This document shows, in pieces, positions 45,548 to 55,384 of a stretch of DNA of 64,000 nt. The notes under the pieces are model-generated. The model saw nothing but the letters and a program-made list of their open reading frames with translations. It was not told where the DNA came from and did not search any database. Source of the stretch: Chitinophaga pinensis (GTDB lineage Bacteria; Bacteroidota; Bacteroidia; UKL13-3); NCBI GenBank assembly GCA_945898275.1, contig CAMDHZ010000005.1, positions 101,507 to 165,506 of the forward strand, in the 5' to 3' direction. The position numbers and the translations under genes were made by a program. The stretch's first letter is position 1. Each line of letters opens with the position of its first letter.

Positions 45548-46678
45548 TTAAAAACCAAAAATTTCTTTTAGTTTCTTTTCTAAAGCCTCACCTCTAAGTT
45601 TTGTGGCAATAATTTTTCCTTCTTTGTCTACAAGCACGGTGTATGGAATTGCGTCAATTCCATATTTGCCAACGAGTGGCGAATTCCATTTTTGTAAATC
45701 AGAGCCATGAGACCAAAGTAATTTATCTTTATTAATTGCCTCAATCCATGCTTCTCTGTTATCATCTAAGCTAACGCCAAAGATTTCAAAACCTTTGCTT
45801 TTGTATTTATTGTAAAGTAATACATTTTTTGGATTGTCTTTTCTGCAAGGGGCGCACCAGCTTGCCCAAAAATCTATCAATACAATTTTGCCCGTTAAAG
45901 AAGAAAGACTTATTGATTTTCCAAATGGGTCGCTAAGGGTTATTTCTGGCGCTGCTGCTCCAATATCAGTTTTCATTAATGTTTCAACTTTAGTATGTAA
46001 AACATTGCTGTACTTAGAGTAGGGGAAATTCTTTTGTGCATTGTCGTCTATTAATTTTAGGAAGCTCAATGGCGCATCTGGCAAAAGAAAATTACTCGCA
46101 AATAGCGCTGTAAAAGATTCAGGCATGGTTTCAACTAGCTCCATTAACCCATTTTGGTGGGCAGACTGCAAACTGTCAAATGCGTTTCTAATTTCTGTTT
46201 CTACTTCAGATGTCATGCTTTCTGGCGTATAATTAGCAAATCTTTGTTCTATGGTTTGACCCAACTTAAAGAATGAATTATTTAAGTTAAAGAGTTTCTT
46301 AAGATTTAAGTTTTCTTCTGGTCCGCTAACCACATATTCTGTAGGTTGGTTTGCATCAATCTCTAAATTAAAATTTGCATTTGTATCTACAACCAACGCA
46401 ATATCGCCATCTTGGTTGAACCTAATAATGCAAAAGGTTCTTTCTGGCAATACACCTTGCATGGTAAAACTACCATCTTCGCCAACTGCTGCAGTGTCTA
46501 GTAAAACTAAGCCAGTTGGTGTTAACTCATGTAAAGCCAAACTGTTGATAGTGCCTGCATTTTTTAGTTTCCCTTGAATTGTAAATCCTTTTTTTGATTT
46601 TGAATCAGAGGAATTACAGCTCGTTTGGGTCAAACCAAAAACTATAAAGAGGCTAAAAACTATAAATAAATTTTTCAT
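45548..46678 (-). CDS. TlpA-like thioredoxin lipoprotein with DUF4369 domain
   Basis: The 376-residue protein has a lipoprotein signal with Cys at about residue 21 (GLTQTSC). The N-terminal domain (FTIQGKLKNAGTINSLALHE) is DUF4369, and the C-terminal domain is a TlpA/ResA thioredoxin with the active site FWASWCAPCRKDNP. It is probably a periplasmic reductase or chaperone. It follows gatB by 2 bp. Confidence 0.92.
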   Translation of the reverse strand: MKNLFIVFSLFIVFGLTQTSCNSSDSKSKKGFTIQGKLKNAGTINSLALHELTPTGLVLLDTAAVGEDGSFTMQGVLPERTFCIIRFNQDGDIALVVDTNANFNLEIDANQPTEYVVSGPEENLNLKKLFNLNNSFFKLGQTIEQRFANYTPESMTSEVETEIRNAFDSLQSAHQNGLMELVETMPESFTALFASNFLLPDAPLSFLKLIDDNAQKNFPYSKYSNVLHTKVETLMKTDIGAAAPEITLSDPFGKSISLSSLTGKIVLIDFWASWCAPCRKDNPKNVLLYNKYKSKGFEIFGVSLDDNREAWIEAINKDKLLWSHGSDLQKWNSPLVGKYGIDAIPYTVLVDKEGKIIATKLRGEALEKKLKEIFGF

Positions 46679-46680
46679 TT

Positions 46681-48150
46681 CTATGATTTTTCTAGTGCTT
46701 CAATTAATAAACTTGTTGCTGCTTTTGGATCGGCTTTACCTTTACTCGACTTCATTACTTCTCCCATAAAAAGGCCTGTTAAACTTTTCTTACCTGCTTT
46801 ATATTCTGCAACTTTTTCTGGGTATTTGGCTAATGCATCTGCAATCCATTTGTTTAACTCTCCTGAATCACTTTCTTGTAGTAAATTTAATTTTTCTGCC
46901 AATTGTAATGCAGATAAATGATGTTCTTCTAACATTGCAGGAAATAGCCTTTGCGAAGCTGCACTATTACTAATTTTATTTTCGTCTATAAGTGAAATAA
47001 TTTCTGCAATTTTTGCAGGTTGTAGCACAAAGTCATTTATTTCTAGGGCTTGTTCATTTAGATAACCTTTGATGTTCACCATTAGCCAGTTAGCAGCGGC
47101 TTTTGCGTTGTTAGTGTGTTTTAATATAGCCTCGAAATAGGCTGCAATGTCCTTATTTTCAGTTAACACTTGTGCATCATATTCACTTAGGCCAATTGCC
47201 TTGGTAAATTTTTCAAACAATGCGCTTGGCAGTTCTGGCATTTTGGCTTTCACTGCTTCTAAAAAAGAGGCTGTAATATGCAAAGGTGGCAAATCTGGTT
47301 CAGGAAAATAGCGGTAATCACTCGCTCCTTCTTTGCTACGCATGGTGAGGGTTCGGCCTTTAATTGCATCAAAGTTACGTGTCTCCTGATAAATCGTTTC
47401 TCCCGTTTCTAGCGCTGTTATTTGTCTTTCTATTTCAAAGTCAATTGCCCTTTGTACATTTCGCATGGAGTTCATGTTTTTAACCTCCACCTTGGTTCCA
47501 AAGGCACTCGCTCCTTTGATTCTTACAGAAATATTGGCATCACAACGAAGACTGCCTTCTTCCATGTTGCCATCACAAATATCTAAATACCGCACTAACT
47601 TTCTGATTTCACTGATGTATTGATAAGCCTCTTCACCCGTCCTGATATCTGGTTCTGAAACAATTTCGATGAGCGGAACGCCAGCCCTGTTCAAATCTAT
47701 TAAACTGTGATAAACATCTTGGTCGTGCATACTTTTACCAGCATCTTCCTCCATGTGAATACGAGTTATTCCAATGAGCCTTTCACTGCCATCCTTCATC
47801 CGAATGCTAATTTTCCCTGCCGTACAAATGGGAGTTTTGTCTTGTGTAATTTGATACCCTTTAGGTAAATCTGCATAAAAATAGTTTTTGCGCGCATAGT
47901 ATTGATGCGAAGCAATTTCGCAATTGCAGGCAATTCCCATTTTTATAGCATTCTCAACTACCACTTTATTGTGCTTTGGCAAAGTTCCGGGATGGCCAAG
48001 GCTTATAGGGCTTACTTGTGTATTTGGCTCACCTCCATAAGTGTAGGGGTCAGAACAATAAGCCTTACTTTTTGTAAGCATTTGAGCATGCACTTCCAAG
48101 CCTATTACGGCTTCATATTTTTCGAAATCGATAATTTTTGAGTCACTCAT
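46681..48150 (-). CDS. gatB: Aspartyl/glutamyl-tRNA amidotransferase subunit B
   Basis: The 489-residue protein matches GatB throughout: YEAVIGLEVHAQML, LGHPGTLPKHNK, ARKNYFYADLPKGYQITQ, IHMEEDAGKS, YRYFPEPDLPP and the C-terminal YqeY-like tail domain (GLFMGEVMKSSKGKADPK). It is the kinase/binding subunit that converts Glu-tRNAGln or Asp-tRNAAsn. Subunits A and C are not in the window. Confidence 0.97.
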   Translation of the reverse strand: MSDSKIIDFEKYEAVIGLEVHAQMLTKSKAYCSDPYTYGGEPNTQVSPISLGHPGTLPKHNKVVVENAIKMGIACNCEIASHQYYARKNYFYADLPKGYQITQDKTPICTAGKISIRMKDGSERLIGITRIHMEEDAGKSMHDQDVYHSLIDLNRAGVPLIEIVSEPDIRTGEEAYQYISEIRKLVRYLDICDGNMEEGSLRCDANISVRIKGASAFGTKVEVKNMNSMRNVQRAIDFEIERQITALETGETIYQETRNFDAIKGRTLTMRSKEGASDYRYFPEPDLPPLHITASFLEAVKAKMPELPSALFEKFTKAIGLSEYDAQVLTENKDIAAYFEAILKHTNNAKAAANWLMVNIKGYLNEQALEINDFVLQPAKIAEIISLIDENKISNSAASQRLFPAMLEEHHLSALQLAEKLNLLQESDSGELNKWIADALAKYPEKVAEYKAGKKSLTGLFMGEVMKSSKGKADPKAATSLLIEALEKS

Positions 48151-48204
48151 ACAAGGAGACGAAATTACATAAATACTCGAAGGGGTTTAGAAAAAAATAA
48201 ATTT

Positions 48205-49464
48205 TTACTGATTGCTTGTAGAAAACCGCTTAATTCCTATGAGTTCATCGTAATTGTAAATAAGGTTACGGGTATAAACGAGTATGACATATTCATTTTC
48301 AGTTTGAAAATGATTCCCTTCCAAACTGGTTTCATCAGGTTTGCCTTCAGCATTTTTGATGGCGTAACAATATTCGTATCTGCCCTGTTTCATAGGAACA
48401 TCCAAATCAAAGCGCTGCCTATTTTTATTGTAATACATTTTAAATTGAGGCATTAAGCGCCAATCAGTAAATTCTCCAATAACATAAACCTCCGCGCCAG
48501 GAGGAACGCCCATAACTGCAGAAAGTTGAAAGGTCATATAGGCATAATCTCCATCTAGGTCGCTATTTGTACCCTCCTTATTTTGAAGGATTCTTTTCCC
48601 ATTATAATCTAAGTAATTAAAATATTGCGATGCTCCTCTGCTTTCATCCATATTTAGAAGCGCATGTACAACAGAATCTGTTCTTTTGCTTCTAACATTT
48701 GGACTAAACTGTCTTAGGTTTCTGGTGTCGAACCAACGAAATTCATTGCCTCCATTAAATATACATTGATCTAAGTATTCGTAAGTAAGTTTATTGTTGC
48801 TCATAAACTGAGGTTTAAGACCTGTTATCGCATTATCCCACCTCGCATTTTGCATTACTACCACTTTAATGTCTTCTAATGGGTTTATCACCTGAGAAGG
48901 ATTGATGCCAATGGTAAATTGCACCTCTTGTTTTGTGTATCTATATTCGGCTAAAGATGCCGGCCTAGCAAGCGCTTCGATGGAAGTAGCATTATTAATT
49001 ACCATCATTCTACGGGTAAGAATTAAATCCTCTTCATCAAAATTTCGGTAAACTTTTACAATATAATTTCCAGCAATTTTAGGTTTCATATTGTCGTTTG
49101 GTAGGAAAATATTGTAATGAACATATTTAACATAAACATTTGTAGAAAACCTAAAGTCGTTTACATTGTCAAAGTTCATCCCAACAAGGTATTCATTAGG
49201 GTTTAACTTAGTAGGTTTCCAATTAGCATCACAATGAACAAGGGTAAATTGCAAGTTTTCCGACTGATTTGCTAACATATCAAAGCTTAACTTAAGCACT
49301 TCTTGTCCATTCAAATTAATAACTGCATAACGGTCGTCAGTACCAACTTTCCCAAATAAAACAGAATGTACAGTTGGGTCAATGATATTATTTTCCCACA
49401 CCTCTGTTGCTTGCAATTTGAAGGAGAACAGTAAAATTATAAGAAAAATCCTCATTTTTAACAT
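48205..49464 (-). CDS. DUF5103 family exported protein
   Basis: The 419-residue protein has a signal peptide (MRIFLIILLFSFKLQA; ATG 49455 is also possible) and two beta domains: FTLVHCDANWKPTKLNPNEY in the first half and a starch-binding-like fold at the end (AEVYVIGEFTDWRLMPQFKM). It belongs to DUF5103, found nearly throughout Bacteroidota. Function is unknown. Confidence 0.83.
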   Translation of the reverse strand: MLKMRIFLIILLFSFKLQATEVWENNIIDPTVHSVLFGKVGTDDRYAVINLNGQEVLKLSFDMLANQSENLQFTLVHCDANWKPTKLNPNEYLVGMNFDNVNDFRFSTNVYVKYVHYNIFLPNDNMKPKIAGNYIVKVYRNFDEEDLILTRRMMVINNATSIEALARPASLAEYRYTKQEVQFTIGINPSQVINPLEDIKVVVMQNARWDNAITGLKPQFMSNNKLTYEYLDQCIFNGGNEFRWFDTRNLRQFSPNVRSKRTDSVVHALLNMDESRGASQYFNYLDYNGKRILQNKEGTNSDLDGDYAYMTFQLSAVMGVPPGAEVYVIGEFTDWRLMPQFKMYYNKNRQRFDLDVPMKQGRYEYCYAIKNAEGKPDETSLEGNHFQTENEYVILVYTRNLIYNYDELIGIKRFSTSNQ

Positions 49465-49530
49465 GGTACAAATTTACAAAAAAGAGTTTAACCAAACTCA
49501 ATAAACAAGTTTAACGCATATTAATATTGA

Positions 49531-49538
49531 TATATTTG
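49531..49538 (+). promoter_or_regulatory. -7 element of the kdsB promoter
   Basis: TATATTTG fits TAnnTTTG exactly, 20 bp before the kdsB start codon. No clear TTG is seen at the -33 position. Confidence 0.5.
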
Positions 49539-49558
49539 CCATTCCCTAAAATAATGAA

Positions 49559-50302
49559 ATGAAAATAGTTGGAATTATCCCTGCGCGTTATGCAAGTACA
49601 CGTTATCCTGGAAAACCTTTAATTAATATCATGGGCAAGTCTATGATACAAAGGGTTTATGAGCGTGCCATGGAATCTAAATTGCTTAATAAGGTGGTTG
49701 TGGCTACTGACGATGCTCGGATTGTGAGCCATGTTGAAGAGTTTGGTGGGACTTGTTTGCTCACAGCTGCTAACCATCCAAGCGGCACAGACAGGTGTTT
49801 TGAAGCTTTAAGCCTTTTGGATGAAAAGTTTGATTATGTTATCAATATTCAGGGAGATGAACCGTTTATTGTGCCTGAACAAATTGATGAGTTGGCAAAA
49901 GTTTGCGATGGAGAGGCAGAACTTTTAACTCAAATGATAAAGGTAAGTAGTGAAGAATCATTATTTGATGTAGGTGAGGTTAAGATTGTTTTAAATGACA
50001 AGCAGGAGGCATTATATTTTAGCAGAATGGTGATTCCTTATTTAAAAGGAGTTGACCAAAGCCAGTGGCACCTAAACCATAACTATTACAGACACGTAGG
50101 TATGTATGCTTACAGGGCCGATGTTTTAGAAACCCTTACCAAACTCAAACCTTCTTCTTTGGAGCAGGCCGAAAGTTTAGAGCAATTGAGATGGTTAGAA
50201 AATGGGTTTAAAATACGTTTGGTTCAAACCAAATATGAAAGCCATTGTATAGATACACCTGAAGATTTAGAAAAAGTGCTAAGAACTTTGGCTGATGAAT
50301 AG
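49559..50302 (+). CDS. kdsB: 3-deoxy-manno-octulosonate cytidylyltransferase
   Basis: The 247-residue enzyme shows GIIPARYASTRYPGKPL, VVVATDDARI, NIQGDEPFI and the end SHCIDTPEDLEKV. It activates KDO as CMP-KDO for lipopolysaccharide synthesis. The gene is alone on the plus strand and its stop is one base from the convergent namZ stop. GGTTCAAACC occurs at 50221. Confidence 0.96.
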   Translation: MKIVGIIPARYASTRYPGKPLINIMGKSMIQRVYERAMESKLLNKVVVATDDARIVSHVEEFGGTCLLTAANHPSGTDRCFEALSLLDEKFDYVINIQGDEPFIVPEQIDELAKVCDGEAELLTQMIKVSSEESLFDVGEVKIVLNDKQEALYFSRMVIPYLKGVDQSQWHLNHNYYRHVGMYAYRADVLETLTKLKPSSLEQAESLEQLRWLENGFKIRLVQTKYESHCIDTPEDLEKVLRTLADE

Positions 50303-50303
50303 A

Positions 50304-51482
50304 TCAATTTGAATCTATTCTATCTGAATAGAGTAAGTATTTATTTCTGATTGCACGGTATCGAACCAATCCTTTTTGCCACGATTGTCTTATTTCTTCT
50401 TCAGATTTACCTGCAATAATTTGTTTTCTTAACTGATCGGTTCCAGCTAATTTATCGAAAAAATTATTGAAGTAACTGCTTGAATCAGGGTCATTTCTGT
50501 ATAGGTCTATCAGCCAAAACAAGTTTAGTTTTCCTTGATAAGGTGCAATATTATTGCCATAAAATTGAAGGTTGAACCCTTTACATAATTTCCCCTCATG
50601 TGGTGGATGGTCTGCTATTCCTGGCAAATGTTTAGGCGTAAAGGTGTCTGAACCAATTTTGATTCCAGGTTTGCCAACACATTCAAAGGGTTTTTTGGTG
50701 CCTCTGCCAATGCTGTAATTTGTTCCTTCAAAAAAACATAAACTTGGGTACAAATAAATGCTGCTCATATTGGGAAGGTTAGGAGAGGGTTTAACAGGTA
50801 ATTGATATTTATCCCAATGGGCATAGTTTTTAACCTTAACGATTTCTAATTTGCATTGTACTTTGTTTTTTAGCCATTTTTCTCCATTTATCATTTGCGC
50901 ATATTCTGCAATGGTGCAACCATGAACAACTGGAACTGGATGCATTCCAACAAAGGATTTGAAATTTGTATCAAGTATTGGCCCATCAATATAGAAGCCA
51001 TTTGGGTTTGGACGGTCTAAAATTAGTAAAGTTTTGTTTTGCTCTGCGCAGGCTTCCATCACATAGTGTAGTGTTGAAATATAAGTGTAAAATCTTGCCC
51101 CAACATCTTGAATGTCAAAAACAACCAAATCTATACCTTGTAACATTTCTTTGGTAGGTTTTTTCTGACTGCCGTATAAAGAGTAAATTGGAAGTCCCGT
51201 TTTAGCATCTAAACTAGATTTGACATTTTCACCAGCGCTGTGATCGCCTCTAAATCCATGCTCAGGGGCAAATATGGCTTTAATAACAACCTGCTTTTGT
51301 AAAAGAAAATCTACAATATGCGATTGTTCTACTTTGGATGTTTGATTGACAACCAATGCAATTTTTTTTCCTTTAAGCTTGGGCAAATAAGCTTCAGGTT
51401 GGTTGGCTCCGGTAATAATCTGAGCATTTGTAATGTTGCAACAAAGCAGAAAAAGTAGAAATAGGTATGTATATTTGACCAT
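50304..51482 (-). CDS. DUF1343 / GH171 exo-beta-N-acetylmuramidase, NamZ-like
   Basis: I chose ATG 51482 (MVKYTYLFLLFLLCCNITNA, a signal peptide), giving 392 residues; ATG 51491 is also in frame. The DUF1343 core is visible: ALVVNQTSKV, FAPEHGFRGDHSAGENVKSS, VFDIQDVGARFYTYISTL, LILDRPNPNG and YSIGRGTKKPFE. The B. subtilis relative NamZ releases N-acetylmuramic acid from peptidoglycan fragments. Its start is only 7 bp from the divergent permease start. Confidence 0.9.
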   Translation of the reverse strand: MVKYTYLFLLFLLCCNITNAQIITGANQPEAYLPKLKGKKIALVVNQTSKVEQSHIVDFLLQKQVVIKAIFAPEHGFRGDHSAGENVKSSLDAKTGLPIYSLYGSQKKPTKEMLQGIDLVVFDIQDVGARFYTYISTLHYVMEACAEQNKTLLILDRPNPNGFYIDGPILDTNFKSFVGMHPVPVVHGCTIAEYAQMINGEKWLKNKVQCKLEIVKVKNYAHWDKYQLPVKPSPNLPNMSSIYLYPSLCFFEGTNYSIGRGTKKPFECVGKPGIKIGSDTFTPKHLPGIADHPPHEGKLCKGFNLQFYGNNIAPYQGKLNLFWLIDLYRNDPDSSSYFNNFFDKLAGTDQLRKQIIAGKSEEEIRQSWQKGLVRYRAIRNKYLLYSDRIDSN

Positions 51483-51489
51483 TGAAACC

Positions 51490-52728
51490 ATGAATATTGG
51501 TATTTTTATAGCAGGACGATTAATGCGCCGAGCCTCGGTCCAAAGTAAAGGAAAGGCGAGCGGATTTTCAAAACTCATTGTTAATTTGGCAGTGAGTGCG
51601 GTTGCTGTGAGCATTATGGTGATGATTTTAGCAGTAGCCATTGTTAAAGGTTACCAAAAAGAAGTTAAGGATAAAATTGTTGGATTTCATGCCCCTCTTC
51701 AAATTTCTCATTTGGCGGTAAACAATAGCTTTGAAAGTTATCCAATTTCTAGAGATAGCAGTTTAGAAATTGAAGTGCCCAATATTGAAGGGGTTACCCA
51801 TATCCAACGCTATGGAACTAAGGCAGGCATTATCAAAACAGAAGAAGCTTTTGAAGGCATAGTTTTGAAAGGTGTTGATGAGAGTTATCGTTGGGATTTT
51901 TTTAAACGCAACTTGGTGAATGGGAATGTTCCTGATTGGAATAATAATCAGCTTAAAAGCGAATTGTTTATCTCTTTAGAAACATCAAAAAAACTACAAG
52001 TAAAAGTAGGTTCAGAAGTTTTGGTTTACTTTATTCAAGACCCACCACGTGTTAGAAAATTAAAGATTTGTGGAATTTTTGATACTGGCCTAGGAGATTT
52101 GGATCAATTATATGCCTTTACTGACTTGCGTCATGTTCAGAAATTAAATGGATGGAATAGCAATCAAATTTCTGGATATGAAATAGGTATACACAATTTG
52201 GCTGATGCTGAATTCATGCGGGAAAATGTTGCGGTATTGACGCCGTATAATATGGGATTGAGTACTATTACAGAATTGTACCCATCTCTGTTTGAATGGT
52301 TGGCTTTGTTGGATATGAATGTGGTTATTATTTTAAGCCTAATGGTTGCAGTTGCTTCAATTAATATGATTACGGCATTATTGATATTAATTTTGGAGCG
52401 ACTACAAATGATTGGGCTAATGAAAGCACTTGGTGGCACTAACAGGCAAATTTCCACTATTTTTTTATGGATGGCTGCGAGGATTATTGGAATTGGTCTT
52501 TTTTGGGGTAACCTCCTTGGTTTAGGTTTAGCGTTAGCACAAAAAACAATCGGTTTTGTTCGGCTTGACCCCAACGCCTATTACTTAAATAAGGTTCCAA
52601 TTGCAATTTATCCAAGCGATTTATTATGGATTAATTTGTTGGCATTTGTAATATGCCTTCTATTGCTGCTACTTCCAGTAAGGGTAATTGCAAAAATAAG
52701 TCCAGCAAAAACAATAAAGTTCAATTAA
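51490..52728 (+). CDS. LolC/LolE-like ABC transporter permease
   Basis: The 412-residue protein (start ATG 51490, MNIGIFIAGRL) has one N-terminal helix, a periplasmic MacB-like domain and three C-terminal helices with an FtsX fold (MIGLMKALGGTNRQISTIFL). This fits the permease that releases lipoproteins for outer-membrane transport. No ATPase gene adjoins. Confidence 0.87.
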   Translation: MNIGIFIAGRLMRRASVQSKGKASGFSKLIVNLAVSAVAVSIMVMILAVAIVKGYQKEVKDKIVGFHAPLQISHLAVNNSFESYPISRDSSLEIEVPNIEGVTHIQRYGTKAGIIKTEEAFEGIVLKGVDESYRWDFFKRNLVNGNVPDWNNNQLKSELFISLETSKKLQVKVGSEVLVYFIQDPPRVRKLKICGIFDTGLGDLDQLYAFTDLRHVQKLNGWNSNQISGYEIGIHNLADAEFMRENVAVLTPYNMGLSTITELYPSLFEWLALLDMNVVIILSLMVAVASINMITALLILILERLQMIGLMKALGGTNRQISTIFLWMAARIIGIGLFWGNLLGLGLALAQKTIGFVRLDPNAYYLNKVPIAIYPSDLLWINLLAFVICLLLLLLPVRVIAKISPAKTIKFN

Positions 52729-52731
52729 GGA

Positions 52732-53502
52732 ATGAAAAAATTGCTTCCGAATTGGTTAAAGTTTCCATTTTGGTATATTTTTAAATCATCTCAAAGGAAG
52801 TTGGGCACTAAAAGTGTTTACCTTGATTTATTGGGCATCTTTAGGTTTTTTTTGGTTCAAACATTACCTTATAGAAAAAGTACAAAACTTAGTATTTGTG
52901 TAGGAAATTTGAACAGAAATGCAATGATTTTGAACTATTTGCTGCCGAGTTTAAATAAGCTAGATTATAAAGAAAACATTGAATTAGTATTAGTAGATTT
53001 TGGGAGTGATAACTTTAAGCAACTTAAAGAAACTATAGAAGGGCAATGGACTGGCAAATTGAATATTATTTCTTTGAAGGAGCCATTTACTCGTTCTAGG
53101 GCTATTAATGTTGCGGTTGCTGCCGCAAGTGAGGAGTTGTTGTTTATTACCGATGCTGATTTCTCATTACCTAAAAATCTAATAGAGCACTGTTATCGTT
53201 ACACTTTATTTAATAGCATTTGGTTTCCCATTGTGTTTTATCTTTATAAAGACAAGCCAGAGCGATTTGGAGAAGGAAATGGAGAATGGATGCAATGGGG
53301 CGGAAAAGGAATTTTGTCAATCAAAAGAAGTAAGTTTTTAGAAATGAATGGTTTAAGTGAAAAATATAAATCTTGGGGAGGGGAAGATGAGGAATTTTGG
53401 TTTCGTTGCCATCAGAATGGGGAAGTGGTTATAAGGAGTAGGTGTAGGGAATTGCTTCACCATTGGCATCCCAGTTTTAATCCTAAATATAATAATTTGT
53501 AG
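52732..53502 (+). CDS. GT2-like glycosyltransferase (galactosyltransferase-type)
   Basis: The 256-residue protein has a nucleotide-sugar fold with the DxD-like motif in FITDADFSLPKN, and the GGEDEEFWFRCH motif seen in N-acetylgalactosaminyl- and galactosyltransferase domains. The N-terminus carries a basic patch. It starts 3 bp after the permease gene, so cotranscription is likely. Acceptor unknown. Confidence 0.8.
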   Translation: MKKLLPNWLKFPFWYIFKSSQRKLGTKSVYLDLLGIFRFFLVQTLPYRKSTKLSICVGNLNRNAMILNYLLPSLNKLDYKENIELVLVDFGSDNFKQLKETIEGQWTGKLNIISLKEPFTRSRAINVAVAAASEELLFITDADFSLPKNLIEHCYRYTLFNSIWFPIVFYLYKDKPERFGEGNGEWMQWGGKGILSIKRSKFLEMNGLSEKYKSWGGEDEEFWFRCHQNGEVVIRSRCRELLHHWHPSFNPKYNNL

Positions 53503-53543
53503 TTTGGAATAATAGATAGAAGTAGTGTTATATTTGCAGTGTG

Positions 53544-54320
53544 ATGAAAAAGCCTTTAGTATCTATAATTACCCCTTCTTTTAATCAGAGTGTTTGGCTT
53601 GAAGAAGCTATTAAGTCAGTTTTGGCTCAAACCTACCCTAATTTAGAATACATTATAATTGATGGAGGTTCAACAGACGGTTCAAATGAAATTATTGAGC
53701 GGTATCAAGATAAACTAGCCTATTGGCATAGTAAACCCGATGCCGGTCAGGCAGATGCCTTAAACATAGGCTTTGGCAAAGCAAAAGGTGATTTAATTGC
53801 CTATTTAAATGCAGATGATCTTTTATATCCAAAGGCTGTGGAAGGCATAGTTAATGCATATGAGGTAAACCAAGAATTTGGCATTTTTTATGGACTCTGC
53901 AAAACCATTGATGGGGAAGGCAAAGAACTTTTTGGTTTACAAGGAGACCAAACTAAATTTGATTATTTGGCTGCGCATGGCATGCTTCCCTATATTTATC
54001 AGCCGGCTTGTTTCTTTAATAAACAATATCTTGGCAGTGAAAATTTGGTAAATACAAAATATAAGTATGCTTTTGATTATGATCTTATTCTTTCAATTGC
54101 AAAAAGTAAGAGTATTTTATTTTTGAACCGAGAAATTGCTAGTTATCGTGTACATGATAAAAGCAAATCTCATTTGCATAAAGTAGAAGCATATAAAGAG
54201 AAGCTTAGCATTCAAGAAAAATACAATTCAAAAGATTTTTTGAAATTGAAATGGAAGCGTTTAAAGCTTGCAATTGCAGAGAAGTCTGGAAAGATAGTAA
54301 ATGGAAGGGCGGCATTGTAG
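53544..54320 (+). CDS. GT2-family glycosyltransferase
   Basis: The 258-residue cytoplasmic enzyme has the GT-A start SIITPSFNQSVWLEEAIKSV, the EYIIIDGGSTDGS strand and the DxD-like AYLNADDLLYP. It lies 41 bp after the previous glycosyltransferase. I chose ATG 53544 over the adjoining GTG. Its stop lies 13 bp from the convergent pfkA stop. Confidence 0.9.
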   Translation: MKKPLVSIITPSFNQSVWLEEAIKSVLAQTYPNLEYIIIDGGSTDGSNEIIERYQDKLAYWHSKPDAGQADALNIGFGKAKGDLIAYLNADDLLYPKAVEGIVNAYEVNQEFGIFYGLCKTIDGEGKELFGLQGDQTKFDYLAAHGMLPYIYQPACFFNKQYLGSENLVNTKYKYAFDYDLILSIAKSKSILFLNREIASYRVHDKSKSHLHKVEAYKEKLSIQEKYNSKDFLKLKWKRLKLAIAEKSGKIVNGRAAL

Positions 54321-54333
54321 CCGCTATTCCATT

Positions 54334-55311
54334 TTAGGTATTAAAAATATCAATCATTGTTAAAAGGTCGCCATTGAGCGACTTTTTTTGTTGAATCGCG
54401 TCAATAAAGGGGGTAAGGCAAATTTTGTTATTGATTAGTCCAGCCATTTTATTTTTTTCACCAGCCAATAGCGCGTTAACTGCACCATAGCCTAATTTGG
54501 ATGCCAAAACTCTGTCATATGCGGTTGGAGATCCGCCTCTTTGAATATGCCCAAGAACCACAACCCTTGATTCAAAGCCCGGGATTTCTTTGTTTAGCAT
54601 TTGAGAAATTGCAGATGCACCGCCTTCGTAGTTTCCTTCAGCTACAATGATGATTGAAAAAGATTTTTTGCTTTCTGACCGGCTTTTAAAAAATTCAACA
54701 ACTTTATGGTGGTCTTCCTTAATTTCTGGCAGCATTACTATTTCAGCACCTCCTGCAATTGTAGCTGCTAAAGAAATAAAACCAGCGTCTCTTCCCATTA
54801 ATTCAATAAAAAAAGCTCTTCCATGACTATCCGCGGTGTCTCTAATTTTGTCAATAGCTTGAACTGCGGTATTAATTGCTGTATCAAAGCCAATAGTTAG
54901 GTCGGTGCCATAAAGATCATTGTCAATGGTTCCTGGCGCTCCAATTGATGGAATTCCGAATTCATTGTAGAATATTTCTGCGCCAGTAAAAGTTCCATTT
55001 CCTCCAATACAAACAATGCCTTCAATTCCATTAGCTTTTAAATTTTCGTGGGCTTTTTTGCGTCCTTCTGGAGTCATAAACTCCTTACTTCTGGAAGATT
55101 TAAGGATGGTTCCACCTCTCTGAATAATGTTACCTACAGAACGAGAAGTTAAGGGTTGAAAATTTTCACCACCTTCTATCATTCCTTTGTAGCCTTGCAT
55201 AATGCCTACCACTTCTACTTGGTTATAAATAGCAGTTCTAACGACTGCCCTAATACAAGCATTCATACCTGGAGAGTCTCCTCCTGAGGTAAATACAGCT
55301 ATTTTTTTCAT
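54334..55311 (-). CDS. pfkA: ATP-dependent 6-phosphofructokinase
   Basis: The 325-residue enzyme has the ATP site TSGGDSPGMNACIRAVV, the GGNGTFTGAEIF loop, the catalytic PGTIDNDLYGTDLTIGFDTA and MGRDAGF. Length and motifs match bacterial PfkA. It commits fructose-6-phosphate to glycolysis. A strong terminator separates it from the gene upstream. Confidence 0.96.
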   Translation of the reverse strand: MKKIAVFTSGGDSPGMNACIRAVVRTAIYNQVEVVGIMQGYKGMIEGGENFQPLTSRSVGNIIQRGGTILKSSRSKEFMTPEGRKKAHENLKANGIEGIVCIGGNGTFTGAEIFYNEFGIPSIGAPGTIDNDLYGTDLTIGFDTAINTAVQAIDKIRDTADSHGRAFFIELMGRDAGFISLAATIAGGAEIVMLPEIKEDHHKVVEFFKSRSESKKSFSIIIVAEGNYEGGASAISQMLNKEIPGFESRVVVLGHIQRGGSPTAYDRVLASKLGYGAVNALLAGEKNKMAGLINNKICLTPFIDAIQQKKSLNGDLLTMIDIFNT

Positions 55312-55326
55312 GGTGTAAAGATATAA

Positions 55327-55365
55327 AAAAGAGGCTGTCTCAAATGATTTGAAACAGCCTCTTTT
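55327..55365 (-). terminator. Intrinsic terminator upstream of pfkA
   Basis: AAAAGAGGCTGT pairs with ACAGCCTCTTTT (12 bp) and the loop holds a second inner pairing (TCAAAT with ATTTGA). It ends the transcript of the lipoprotein gene at 55385-56332 only 16 bp before pfkA. Confidence 0.88.
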
Positions 55366-55384
55366 GTTAAGTTTTCGCTAAATT

